A DNA stretch of 64,000 bases, taken from contig JADJWM010000003.1 of NCBI GenBank assembly GCA_016716365.1, forward strand, positions 1 to 64,000, read 5' to 3'. The notes beneath the pieces are model-generated. The model ran no database searches. It had not been told where the DNA came from and worked only from the letters and a program-made list of their open reading frames with translations. How positions within the stretch are numbered: position 1 is the stretch's first letter; every line of letters starts with the position of its first letter. The stretch is from Chloracidobacterium sp. GTDB taxonomy: Bacteria > Acidobacteriota > Blastocatellia > Pyrinomonadales > Pyrinomonadaceae. The position numbers and the translations under genes were made by a program. This document shows positions 25,559 to 33,508 of the stretch, one piece after another.

Positions 25559-26398
25559 TTATTTCGCCTTGCCAAGATCGACGGCCCGTTTATAGGCCCC
25601 ATAGATCGCCTTCGACAGAACCGTTCTGAGCGATCCCTTTTCCATCTGATAGATGGCCTCGGCCGAAGTGCCGCCCGGCGAGGTTACCATGTTGCGTAGT
25701 TCCGCGGGATGCTTGTGGGATTCGATAGCGAACTGGATCGAACCGAGCATCGTCTGAAGCACCAACTCCCGCGAAACCTCCCGTGAAAATCCCAAATGGA
25801 CGCCCGCGTCGGTCATCGCCTCCATAACCATGAAAGTGTAGGTCGGGCCGGTGGCGCTCAGACTGGTGGCCATGTCGATCATGTTCTCGGTCTCCACGAA
25901 CAGTTCCTTTCCAAGCGCCGACAGCACCGTCCGGACCATTGTCCTTTCATCTTCGCCGACCTCGTCCGTGCACGTCCATGCGGTCATCCCGGCTCCGATC
26001 TGGGCCGGGGTGTTCGGCATTGCGCGGACCACGCGGCGAGTCTTCATCGCTTCGGCGATCGTATCGATACGCGAACCGGCGATTATAGACACGATCGTCT
26101 GATCGTTGCCCGCGGGCGGAAGTTCCTTCAGCAGGCCCTTGAGCCTCTGCGGCTTTACGCACAAGAAGAGGGCATTCGGCCTATCGGCGAATGCTTCGGC
26201 GGCCGAAACATTCTCATGATGGGTTGTGATGCCGTATTTTTTCTCCAGCTCTTCACGCCTGTCGGCCCGTGGATGGCTGGCTGCGATCTGCCCAGGGCCG
26301 ACGATCTTTTTTCTAAGTAAACCGGCGATGATCGACTCTGCCATCACGCCGCAGCCAATGAACGAAAGCCCGATCTCTTTTGGCAAAGGTTCCTGCAT
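25559..26398 (-). CDS. proC: Pyrroline-5-carboxylate reductase
   Basis: Last step of proline synthesis: NAD(P)H-dependent reduction of pyrroline-5-carboxylate. 279 residues, the usual length. The Rossmann start GLSFIGCGVMAESIIAGLL, the VKPQ motif (LFLCVKPQRLK), RAMPNTPAQIGAGMTAW and the C-terminal dimer motif MVTSPGGTSAEAIYQ are all present. It is followed within about 50 bases by the ABC permease gene on the same strand, though the functions look unrelated. Confidence 0.92.
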   Translation of the reverse strand: MQEPLPKEIGLSFIGCGVMAESIIAGLLRKKIVGPGQIAASHPRADRREELEKKYGITTHHENVSAAEAFADRPNALFLCVKPQRLKGLLKELPPAGNDQTIVSIIAGSRIDTIAEAMKTRRVVRAMPNTPAQIGAGMTAWTCTDEVGEDERTMVRTVLSALGKELFVETENMIDMATSLSATGPTYTFMVMEAMTDAGVHLGFSREVSRELVLQTMLGSIQFAIESHKHPAELRNMVTSPGGTSAEAIYQMEKGSLRTVLSKAIYGAYKRAVDLGKAK

Positions 26399-26445
26399 AA
26401 GAAGAGATTATATGAAAGGACGATGAATGCGAAGATCAGGCCGTG

Positions 26446-27549
26446 TCACTCGTAACTCAAGGCCTCGACGGCATCGAGCCGTGCGGCTGTCAACGCCGGG
26501 TAAAGTGCTCCGATGGCCCCGCCGATCAGCCCGACGATGAAAGTGAGGCCAATGACGAGCAGGCTCATCTCGACGTCCAGCGTGACGAAGTAGCTTAGAA
26601 TAAAACGCAGAAGCCACGTAAAAATTATCCCCAGGATAATGCCTGCAAGGCTGATAAGCAGGGCTTCCTGAGTGATCGTCCACCCGATCTGGAGATTGTT
26701 CATCCCGAGCGATTTCAAGATCCCGATCTGACGCGTCCTTTCGGTGACCGTCGTGTACATCGTGAGCAGAATCACGAGTGCGCTGATCACTGCGGCAATG
26801 CCTATGAATACGTTGAGAAACACGTTCAGGGCCGGATAACCCGAAAGGTATAATTCTTCGAGATCGCGGGTCAGAATGATCTGGTTCTGCGGAAAGGCGT
26901 TCTGGATGTTCTGGGCCGTCTGGTCCACCGTGAACCCGGAGGCAACCGCGACAAGTACGGACGAAACCTTGCCGCTGCTTCCCAACTGCTCCTGCATCAC
27001 GCCGAGCGGGATCTTTACCCTTGCCCCGCCTGCGGGTTCGTAAGTGCCGACGACGGTGAACGGCCTCTCATAGAGCGAGATCTGGTCGCCGATCTTCAGC
27101 TTCTTTTGACGTTCCCAAGCCGTATCGATGATCGCTTCATCGGCCCCTTCGTTGAACGGGCGGCCCTGCATGATCCGCATGCCTGCGATCGAGGAATAGT
27201 CATCGAAGCGGACCCCGTCCACGAGCCGCTTGCCGGAGTTATTGTCAGGGGCGTCGACCGAATTCTGCCCGATCGCGACCGCCGACCGGACGCCTTCAAC
27301 CTTCAAGATCTCGGCCGGAAGGGCCTCATCCAGCCGAAAAGCCTCGGCCCCGCTCATTCCGATCGAGCCGGACGCCCTGACGAAGATCTCGGCCCCGACA
27401 TTCGCCTCGCGCTTCGCCTGTTCGCGGATCGTACCGTTCGCAAGGCCGACGGTAAATACGATCAGCAGCACGCCGATCGCGATTCCCGCGACGCTGACGA
27501 GCGTCCGAGCAGGGCGGTGGAGCATGTTGGAAAAGACCAGGCTTTCCAT
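26446..27549 (-). CDS. ABC transporter permease, MacB/FtsX type
   Basis: Inner-membrane permease of about 367 residues with the MacB-PCD/FtsX layout: TM1 (about 18-38), a large periplasmic domain (about 40-245), then three TMs (about 255-280, 300-325, 335-355). The motif GILKSLGMNNLQIGWTITQEAL matches the FtsX domain, and the end LDAVEALSYE is typical. The start at 27549 lies four bases after the protease gene stop, so the two are co-transcribed. No ATPase gene is adjacent, so its partner must be elsewhere. Confidence 0.8.
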   Translation of the reverse strand: MESLVFSNMLHRPARTLVSVAGIAIGVLLIVFTVGLANGTIREQAKREANVGAEIFVRASGSIGMSGAEAFRLDEALPAEILKVEGVRSAVAIGQNSVDAPDNNSGKRLVDGVRFDDYSSIAGMRIMQGRPFNEGADEAIIDTAWERQKKLKIGDQISLYERPFTVVGTYEPAGGARVKIPLGVMQEQLGSSGKVSSVLVAVASGFTVDQTAQNIQNAFPQNQIILTRDLEELYLSGYPALNVFLNVFIGIAAVISALVILLTMYTTVTERTRQIGILKSLGMNNLQIGWTITQEALLISLAGIILGIIFTWLLRFILSYFVTLDVEMSLLVIGLTFIVGLIGGAIGALYPALTAARLDAVEALSYE

Positions 27550-27553
27550 AAGA

Positions 27554-29197
27554 TCAGGGCTTCTGTGCCAGCGCGGCCGCCGTATTCGAATTCGTACCGG
27601 CGGCGGGTGCGCCATTTTGCTGCTCGAGCAAAAGCTCTTCCGGCGACTTCCAACCGGCCTGCTTTAGAAGGTCGAAGACGAACTTGATCGGAACGGCCAT
27701 ATTCGAGGCGGTATTCTCGGTGAAAACACCAAAATTCACGCCGATCACCTTGCCTGTTTGGCCGAAAAGCGGAGCTCCCGATCCGCCCTCGGCGGTCTTG
27801 GCGTCGTGCACGATCCGCCGTGTGTCGAGGTCCGTGATCGCACCCTGCGTGGTCAGCGGCAGGATCTTTCGCGACTGTGCGAGGAAATTGATCAGGTTCT
27901 TTCGCGAGTTGCCGAAACGTTGGTTGATAGACTTCGCCTCTTCCTCATCAACCATCGCCAGCAGGCGGTCGGGGCCGCTCGGATAGCCGATGGTGACGAC
28001 CATCTTTCCGATCGTGGCCGCCTCGGAATCGCCCTCAAGCGGGATGACCGGGACGTCGGCCGGCAGCGTCGCCGGATCTATAGTTGCGACCGCAAGGTCT
28101 TCGCGAGGACTGAATTCGCGGACCCGAAGCGGGAACGGCTGAGGATAATTCGGGAAGTAGATCACCAACTGCTTTACGCGGGCCCGTCCGTTCGCACCGG
28201 CCATCATCTGCTTGACAACGTCGTCTTCGGTCCACGGCTGGAGAACGTGCCGGTTCGTGATGATATAGCCGCCGCCGACATGGAAGCCGGTGCCGATAAA
28301 ATCGTATTCGACCGGACTGCCGGAACCCTCGGTCGTCAGACCGGCAATGTTCTCGGGTGTCCGGGATGCATCCTCCGAAGGTACTTCGAAGGGATTTGCC
28401 TGGAACGAACGCGGGTCGGCATATCGCAGCGTGCGGCCGCTTGCCCGGTCGACAAGGTCGTAAACGCCGACGATCAGGCAGACGCCGCTGCCGTATTCGA
28501 CCCGAAGGTTCGGGGCAAGAGAGACCATCTTCTTGAACTGCTCGTTCGATTCGTCGATCTTGCCGATCTGGTCTTTGGCTTCCGCGAGCCGCTCTTCGAG
28601 CCGGTTGATCACGTTCGCCTGTCCTTCGGCAAGTTCGCGGCCCTCTCTTAGCTCGCGATTAACGGCATAGCCGATATAGAAAACTCCGGAAATAAAGCCA
28701 AGCGTAAGGACGAGGGCGATCAGCTTCGTCGTAGGCGAGATCTCACGGAGAAGCTCGCGTGTGAACTCGCGAAGGAATGCCTTTGCGTCGTCCCGCTGGG
28801 GCGTCCCGGCGGCCTCCATCGCGGCCTCTTCGATGAATTGGGCGATGTGCGGCTGTTCCCGGTTTGTCGTGATGAGGGTCGGTTTTTCCGATAGCGAGAA
28901 GAACGAGAACGAAATATCGGTCTTGTCGATCCGGAGCGTGTCGCCGTCCGCGATCGCGATAAAGCGGCGGATCGGCTTGTCGCGGATCAGGATGGGAAGC
29001 GACGAGTCGAATTTTGTGATGCGGAAAACGCCGTCGGTGTTCTCAAGCTCGACCCAGAGCCCGGGAACTTCGATCTGTTTGGTGTGGATCTGAAGGCTGC
29101 AGTTCTCATCCGAACCGATAGAGATGCGTTCTTCGGTGAAAAGCTCCGTGCGCTTTTCCGCTCCGACCGAGATGTGAATGATGATGCCGACTGCCAT
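27554..29197 (-). CDS. FHA-like domain / membrane anchor / trypsin-like serine protease
   Basis: Unusual fusion of 547 residues. Residues about 1-100 resemble an FHA-type beta-sandwich (ERISIGSDENCSLQI, IADGDTLRIDKTDISF). A linker and one TM helix (about 160-180) follow, then a coiled coil (about 185-225, EGRELAEGQANVINRLEERL) and a trypsin-like protease domain (about 275-520) with catalytic His in ITNRHVLQPW, Asp in EDLAVATI and Ser in EGGSGAPLFG. The topology puts the FHA part in the cytoplasm and the protease in the periplasm, which suggests phospho-dependent signalling coupled to envelope proteolysis (inference). The tail is low complexity (Asn/Ala). Coupled to the ABC permease downstream. 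Confidence 0.75.
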   Translation of the reverse strand: MAVGIIIHISVGAEKRTELFTEERISIGSDENCSLQIHTKQIEVPGLWVELENTDGVFRITKFDSSLPILIRDKPIRRFIAIADGDTLRIDKTDISFSFFSLSEKPTLITTNREQPHIAQFIEEAAMEAAGTPQRDDAKAFLREFTRELLREISPTTKLIALVLTLGFISGVFYIGYAVNRELREGRELAEGQANVINRLEERLAEAKDQIGKIDESNEQFKKMVSLAPNLRVEYGSGVCLIVGVYDLVDRASGRTLRYADPRSFQANPFEVPSEDASRTPENIAGLTTEGSGSPVEYDFIGTGFHVGGGYIITNRHVLQPWTEDDVVKQMMAGANGRARVKQLVIYFPNYPQPFPLRVREFSPREDLAVATIDPATLPADVPVIPLEGDSEAATIGKMVVTIGYPSGPDRLLAMVDEEEAKSINQRFGNSRKNLINFLAQSRKILPLTTQGAITDLDTRRIVHDAKTAEGGSGAPLFGQTGKVIGVNFGVFTENTASNMAVPIKFVFDLLKQAGWKSPEELLLEQQNGAPAAGTNSNTAAALAQKP

Positions 29198-29295
29198 TAA
29201 GAACGCAAAACCGCCTCGTGTTCGAAGTCAGATTCTACCACAAACGCAATGTTGTTCGATGCAATAGGCGGGCCATTCGTGGCAAAATATCGTCA

Positions 29296-29691
29296 ATGGC
29301 CGAAAAGAAGTTCATCACCGACCGAGAACAATTGGAAAAAGTGGCACCGATGCTGAAAGCCCCGATAAAACGGCAGGTTTTTGTCTGTACGGGCAAATCG
29401 TGCTCGCAGGTCGGGGGCGAGGAAGTGATGGCCGAATTCGACCGTATCCTGACCGAAAAAGGCCTCCGCCAGGGCAAGGGATCAAAGGGCCGCAACCCGA
29501 TGGGCGAGATCGTCCTGACAACCTGCGGCTCGATCGGCTTCTGCTCGATAGGCACCGCCGTGATGGTCTATCCTGACGGCACGATGTACGGCCAGGTCCA
29601 GCCGGAAGATGTGGCGGAGATCGTCGAGGAGCATTTGGAGAAGGGGAAGGTTGTTGAGAGATTGGCGTTGATCGAGTTGGGCAAGAATTAA
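29296..29691 (+). CDS. Thioredoxin-like [2Fe-2S] ferredoxin
   Basis: Protein of 131 residues similar to the 2Fe-2S ferredoxin/NuoE-like thioredoxin fold: VFVCTGKSCSQVGG with two Cys, then LTTCGSIGFCSIGTAVMVYPDG with two more, giving the four cluster ligands, and the conserved MYGQVQPEDVAEIVEEHL end. It may carry electrons in an unidentified redox step. The start at 29296 fits the family N-terminus; the 26 codons upstream are probably not translated. A DUF559-associated repeat begins 10 bases after the stop. Confidence 0.8.
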   Translation: MAEKKFITDREQLEKVAPMLKAPIKRQVFVCTGKSCSQVGGEEVMAEFDRILTEKGLRQGKGSKGRNPMGEIVLTTCGSIGFCSIGTAVMVYPDGTMYGQVQPEDVAEIVEEHLEKGKVVERLALIELGKN

Positions 29692-29701
29692 CGCCCGCGA
29701 G

Positions 29702-29768
29702 CTCCCCTCCTTACGAAGGAGGGGTGGCAGTTTCTTCGTTTTCTGAAGAAACTGACGGGGTGGTTTTT
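29702..29768 (+). repeat. Two-hairpin repeat, copy A
   Basis: Hairpin 1: CCCCTCCTT / AAGGAGGGG with ACG loop. Then TGG, a variable hairpin 2 (CAGTTTCTTC / GAAGAAACTG, 29728-29737 with 29745-29754, 7-base loop), then ACGGGGTGGTTTTT. It also encodes the C-terminus and stop of the DUF559 protein on the other strand. Confidence 0.85.
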
Positions 29769-30199
29769 ACGTTGCGAACAGATCTGTGCGGAGCAAACGC
29801 GGTCGGCGTTGTAGGTGGGCCGAAGCGAAAATTCGCTCGGATCACGTCGAGCATCCACTCCGTTTCTTCGAACACTTGGCGATTCTCAAATCTCACCACT
29901 CGAATGCCTATAGATTCGAGATATTCAGTTCTTTCTCGATCTTCGGCTGCGCCAGTGCTACTGAAGTGTCGCGTTCCATCAAGTTCAACTGCGAGCTTTT
30001 CAGAAGGACAATAGAAATCAAGGATGTAATTGCCGACAGAATGCTGACGGCAGAATTTCCGGTCCTCGAACTCTGAGTTTTTGACTAACTTCCAAAATGC
30101 AGCTTCTGCCGGAGTCAGGTTTTTTCGTAGGCCTTTGCGGAACTCGCTTAGGTATGGAAGCGAGTGAATGTCGGTTTTTCGGCGCTTTCGGTTTCTCAT
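29711..30199 (-). CDS. DUF559 (Vsr/PD-(D/E)XK-like) endonuclease-domain protein
   Basis: Protein of 162 residues with a full DUF559 domain: LRKNLTPAEAAFWKLVKN near residue 28, RKFCRQHSVGNYILDFYCPS with the putative catalytic Asp, KLAVELDG, and RTEYLESIGIRVVRFENRQV. The fold is that of very-short-patch-repair-like endonucleases, so a DNA-nicking role is plausible but unproven. The last 22 or so residues (KTTPSVSSENEETATPPS region) are encoded by repeat copy A, which also gives the stop codon; the start lies 22 bases inside copy B. The gene thus sits exactly between the two inverted repeats and may act on them (inference). Confidence 0.8.
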   Translation of the reverse strand: MRNRKRRKTDIHSLPYLSEFRKGLRKNLTPAEAAFWKLVKNSEFEDRKFCRQHSVGNYILDFYCPSEKLAVELDGTRHFSSTGAAEDRERTEYLESIGIRVVRFENRQVFEETEWMLDVIRANFRFGPPTTPTAFAPHRSVRNVKTTPSVSSENEETATPPS

Positions 30200-30220
30200 T
30201 ACTTCCGGGATGACTTTCTA

Positions 30221-30274
30221 AAAACCACCCCGTCCGCCGAAGCGGCGTCCACCCCTCCTTCGTAAGGAGGGGAG
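30221..30274 (-). repeat. Two-hairpin repeat, copy B (inverted relative to A)
   Basis: AACCACCCCGT, then a variable hairpin (CGCCG / CGGCG, AAG loop, 30235-30239 with 30243-30247), then CCA and the outer stem CCCCTCCTT / AAGGAGGGG (30252-30272). Same order as copy A on the opposite strand, but with a different inner stem sequence. Confidence 0.85.
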
Positions 30275-30300
30275 CATGCGTGGCGTACGTTCACGTCACC

Positions 30301-31116
30301 TCACTTCGTCGCGATCACCTCAAGATACTCACCTTTTGCGTGGGTCTTGCCGTCGGTCGAGATATTGTTCTCGTTCCAAAGCGAGAGCATATCGTCGGTC
30401 AGTTCCTGATGACGGCTGGGGTCGAGGGCTTTGAAGGCCATAACGGTCGGGCCGAAGTACTTCTTGAACAAGGCGACAACATCTTCGGGCGGGAAATCGA
30501 ACTGCATGTCAGCCATCCGCGGTGTGATCTGCAGATCGGTGACGCGGCCGTCGAACCGGGCCCTCACTTCGTCGGGGACACCCCACAGGACCGGCGGCGG
30601 CATGTCCGGTGGGGGAAGGTATTTCGTAGAAAGCTTGAACATCTGCCCGGCGAAACCGGTCGGGGTCCAATTTGCCATCGCGATACGGCCTCCGGGTTTG
30701 CAGACACGGACCAATTCGCTGGCAGTGACCGCCGGGCGCGGAGCGAACATCGCCCCGAACATCGTCATTACGAGATCGAACGAGTCCTCCGCGTAAGGCA
30801 TTGCTTCCGCGTCGCCTTGTTCGAATTTGATCTCCAACCCCTCTGCGGCCGCCCGCCTCTTCGCCGCATCGATAAGGTTTTCGGCAATGTCGATCCCGGT
30901 CACCTCGGCGCCTTTCTTCGCCGCAATTATGGCCAGATTCCCGCTGCCGCATGCGACGTCCAAAACCTTTGTTCCCGGCTCGATATTCAGCCGCTCGACA
31001 AACGCCTCAGCCGTCGTTTCGATCCCTTTCGCGATCTCTGCAAAATCGCCAGCTTCCCAGGTTGTTTTCAATTTGGTTTTCAGAGTCTCCATTTCTGGAG
31101 AGATCGCAGTGTTCAT
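30301..31116 (-). CDS. SAM-dependent methyltransferase (UbiE/Methyltransf_11 type)
   Basis: Class I methyltransferase of 271 residues. The SAM-binding motif VLDVACGSGNLAIIAAKKGAEVTGIDIAENLI lies near residues 50-80, followed by DAEAMPYAEDSFDLVMTMFGAMFAP and RVCKPGGRIAMANWTP. The start is fixed by a near-perfect AAGGAGGTGA four bases before the ATG at 31116. Substrate unknown; a small-molecule acceptor is likely. Stands alone between the DUF559 unit and a beta-lactamase-like gene. Confidence 0.82.
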   Translation of the reverse strand: MNTAISPEMETLKTKLKTTWEAGDFAEIAKGIETTAEAFVERLNIEPGTKVLDVACGSGNLAIIAAKKGAEVTGIDIAENLIDAAKRRAAAEGLEIKFEQGDAEAMPYAEDSFDLVMTMFGAMFAPRPAVTASELVRVCKPGGRIAMANWTPTGFAGQMFKLSTKYLPPPDMPPPVLWGVPDEVRARFDGRVTDLQITPRMADMQFDFPPEDVVALFKKYFGPTVMAFKALDPSRHQELTDDMLSLWNENNISTDGKTHAKGEYLEVIATK

Positions 31117-31261
31117 ATCGTCACCTCCTTACGATTAGCCGCAAATATATCACCAAATGGCGTAAATGATGAGAATCGTGAGAAAACAAATCGAGACGAC
31201 GGACTCGATATATCCCGTTCGGCTTTAAACGGAAACGCGAGAAGATATTCCGGCCGAGGAC

Positions 31262-32719
31262 TTAGGAGTATCTCGGTCTGGACCGAACCAACAGGCTTCT
31301 TGCCTTCCGGCCGGGCAATTGGAAGGTCAGCTTGTCGGTTGAAGCTCGCAGCAATTTACCGGCACCGATAATATCAGCGGAGAACGTGATCACCCCTTGC
31401 TCACGCATGGGCGTTGCGGTGACGGGTTCGAACGTGTCAACCTTTATTGTCACAGTCTTGCCGTTGAAGTTCAGTTCGATGGGTATCCTGCGTTCCGCAT
31501 TCGCCACGTACCCGGCCCAAGGACCTTCCAGGCTGCTGTCGGCGTCTAATTCGGAACTTGCGAAACTCGGCCCGACCCGTTCGAAAAGTGAATCGAGGTC
31601 TTTTTTGTAACCCGGCAAAAGGGCGCCCGCGATCCGAAACGCGATGTCGTCCGACACGTCGTTGCCAACCGACTTGTTGATGAGCACGACGATCACGATC
31701 CCCGAATCCGGCAGGACGAGCAGGGTCGAGGCAGCTCCCTCGATGGCGCCGTTCGAGAGAAGCGTCCGCCGGCCGTCGCTTAGAAGCAGAACGCCCCAAC
31801 CGTTTGCGTAGAGTTCGTGCGGCAAGCCCTCGCGGACGCGATGGATTTCCTTCTGCATTGCGTATTTCAGGACGCTCTCGCTCTTGCCTCTAGTCTCCAA
31901 ATGCATCGATCCGTACTTAAGAAGGTCGTTGACGGTCGAAAAATAACCGCCGCCGCCGGCCGGCTCAAATTGAAATTGGTCGGCAAGGCGACCGTCGGCC
32001 CGATACGGCCGGGCAATTGCGGCCCGGTAGGCGGGGAGGCCGGACACGTGTGTGATTGTGTTCTTCATTCCCGCAGGCCCGAAGATCTTGGTGCGCATAT
32101 AGCTTGATAGCGGCTGTCCGGACACGTCGGCGACCATCTGGGCGGCGAGGCCGTACGAAAGGTTCGAATATGTGTGAACCGCACCCGCAGAAAACGCTGA
32201 GAAAGTGGCCCGTCCGAGCAGTTCATCCCTGCATTTATCGAGTGGACCAGAATTCGTATAGCAATAGCGCCAATAATGCGGGATCCCGGCGGCCATGTTG
32301 AGCAGGTGAAATACTTTGTAAGAATCGGGATCGCGCCCGCGGTGGTCGATCTTGACCGATGTAAGATATCGGCCGATGGGTTGGTCCAAATCGATCTTTC
32401 CGTCCTGAACGAGCTTGAATACTGCGGTTGCGGTGATCGATTTCGAGAGCGAACCGAGGGCATAGATCGTATCGGGCGTGGCCGGGACCTTTCTGCCGAT
32501 ATCGGCGTACCCGAAAGATTCGAGCCACAAAGTTTTCCCGTTTCGGGTTACACCGATCGACACCGAGGGCAGGGTTCCGTCATTCACTTTCTTCTGCAGC
32601 TCGGTCCTGATCGGCCCAAGATCGGGCTTTGCTTCACGGGAAGGCTTTTGTGCAAGACCCGGCGGAACAAGCACGAACGCCAGAAAAAATAGGATGAGTG
32701 AGCCGAATTTTGGACGCAT
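31262..32719 (-). CDS. Beta-lactamase-family serine hydrolase, exported
   Basis: Periplasmic or secreted serine hydrolase of 485 residues in the class C beta-lactamase/DD-peptidase superfamily. It has a signal peptide (LILFFLAFVLVPPGLAQ), the SxxK motif in YALGSLSKSITATA near residue 93, and the YxN motif in HTYSNLSYGLAAQM near 190; a third motif resembling HTG is not obvious. The C-terminal 120 residues form a beta-rich lipocalin-like tail common in esterase-type members. It may be a D-aminopeptidase, esterase or carboxypeptidase; resistance is not implied. Confidence 0.8.
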   Translation of the reverse strand: MRPKFGSLILFFLAFVLVPPGLAQKPSREAKPDLGPIRTELQKKVNDGTLPSVSIGVTRNGKTLWLESFGYADIGRKVPATPDTIYALGSLSKSITATAVFKLVQDGKIDLDQPIGRYLTSVKIDHRGRDPDSYKVFHLLNMAAGIPHYWRYCYTNSGPLDKCRDELLGRATFSAFSAGAVHTYSNLSYGLAAQMVADVSGQPLSSYMRTKIFGPAGMKNTITHVSGLPAYRAAIARPYRADGRLADQFQFEPAGGGGYFSTVNDLLKYGSMHLETRGKSESVLKYAMQKEIHRVREGLPHELYANGWGVLLLSDGRRTLLSNGAIEGAASTLLVLPDSGIVIVVLINKSVGNDVSDDIAFRIAGALLPGYKKDLDSLFERVGPSFASSELDADSSLEGPWAGYVANAERRIPIELNFNGKTVTIKVDTFEPVTATPMREQGVITFSADIIGAGKLLRASTDKLTFQLPGRKARSLLVRSRPRYS

Positions 32720-32890
32720 GACCGGAATACGAAAACGGTCAAATGGAAGTTGCGGGAAATCCGGTTTTCAGGCCGGGGAATTAGGTGACAGCCGCCGAGG
32801 GGATCGTCAAGATGATGAGATGGGAGTGCAGGAGGTCGGTCATCGGGCAGTTTCGCGTGTTCCACACGCTTTTTGGTGTTCGTTCTGGCT

Positions 32891-32948
32891 GCTATAGGTT
32901 TGGCTTCGCTCCACCTGTAGCTAAGGCTATTGCGTCTGCTCCGCAGAC
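32891..32948. repeat. Pair of REP-like hairpins in intergenic sequence
   Basis: Hairpin 1: GCTATAGGT / ACCTGTAGC (32891-32899 with 32913-32921, one G-U pair), loop centred on CTTCG. Hairpin 2: GTCTGC-TCC-GCAGAC (32934-32948). They lie in the 273-base gap between two minus-strand genes and encode nothing convincing. Confidence 0.5.
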
Positions 32949-32992
32949 ATGGGTTGAGTCGGATCTGAATGTGCTCCTCCTCAATGGATCGG

Positions 32993-33463
32993 TCACATGT
33001 TCGGGAAAAAGTTGTATCGGACGGTCCGGCGAAAAACAACAGGTTTATCATTGCACGCGATAATTTGCCGAAACTCAGACGAATAGATCGCGGTCAGTGA
33101 CTCCGTTGCAAATATTCGATTTCCTTGCAGTACTTTGGCAGCCCTTACCTTGCCATTTTCATCAACGATCGCCTCGACGACGATTTCACCCCGAATCCGT
33201 AGCTTCCGCGCATGCTCGGGATAGCGGGGCTTGGCCAGGCTTACTGGACCCCCGGGACCGCAATGAAGGGAAATTTTCATCGGTTTTGTTCCGAATTTTG
33301 CGACATATTTGTCCGTGAATTTTTGCTCACAATCTTTGAGAAGCTTTTCGTCCTTATTGAGCTGGATTAGCAAATCCTCCTTAGATCGAACTTCATGTTG
33401 ACCGAAGCAAAACGAGTATCCAACTAGAATAAGCACAACTGCCGATATGTGTTTTGCGACCAT
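32993..33463 (-). CDS. Secreted protein with TonB C-terminal-like domain
   Basis: Protein of 156 residues with a signal peptide (ISAVVLILVGYSFCFGQ) and a C-terminal TonB-like domain (about 80-150): AKPRYPEHARKLRIRGEIVVEAIVDENGKVRAAKVLQG. Two Cys (DCEQKF, LHCGPGG) and another near the end (IIACND) may form a disulfide. There is no N-terminal TM anchor or Pro-rich spacer, so it is not a full TonB; Acidobacteriota have many such stand-alone domains of unknown role. Confidence 0.75.
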   Translation of the reverse strand: MVAKHISAVVLILVGYSFCFGQHEVRSKEDLLIQLNKDEKLLKDCEQKFTDKYVAKFGTKPMKISLHCGPGGPVSLAKPRYPEHARKLRIRGEIVVEAIVDENGKVRAAKVLQGNRIFATESLTAIYSSEFRQIIACNDKPVVFRRTVRYNFFPNM

Positions 33464-33508
33464 GCTCTGATTAGAGTCCGGTAGGGGAAGGAAGTTCCCG
33501 AAATTAAA

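Larger units (their letters stand above)
29702..30274. mobile_element. Candidate mobile unit: DUF559 gene between inverted two-hairpin repeats
   Basis: A 573-base unit with one gene (DUF559, minus strand) and inverted terminal copies of a repeat: left copy 29702-29768, right copy 30221-30274. Both outer ends are a 9-bp stem CCCCTCCTT-ACG-AAGGAGGGG. No clear target-site duplication is seen at the edges. Mobility is inferred from the inverted ends and from a solo copy at 36232-36292. Confidence 0.5.

Noticed and set aside
29690..30290. Target-site duplication flanking the DUF559 unit
   Set aside because: The bases outside both ends (CCCGCGAG and GCATGCGT) do not match, so no duplication is claimed.
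30280..31371. 363-codon open frame on the plus strand
   Set aside because: It lies antisense to a methyltransferase with a perfect ribosome site and SAM motif; high-GC antisense frames are expected by chance.
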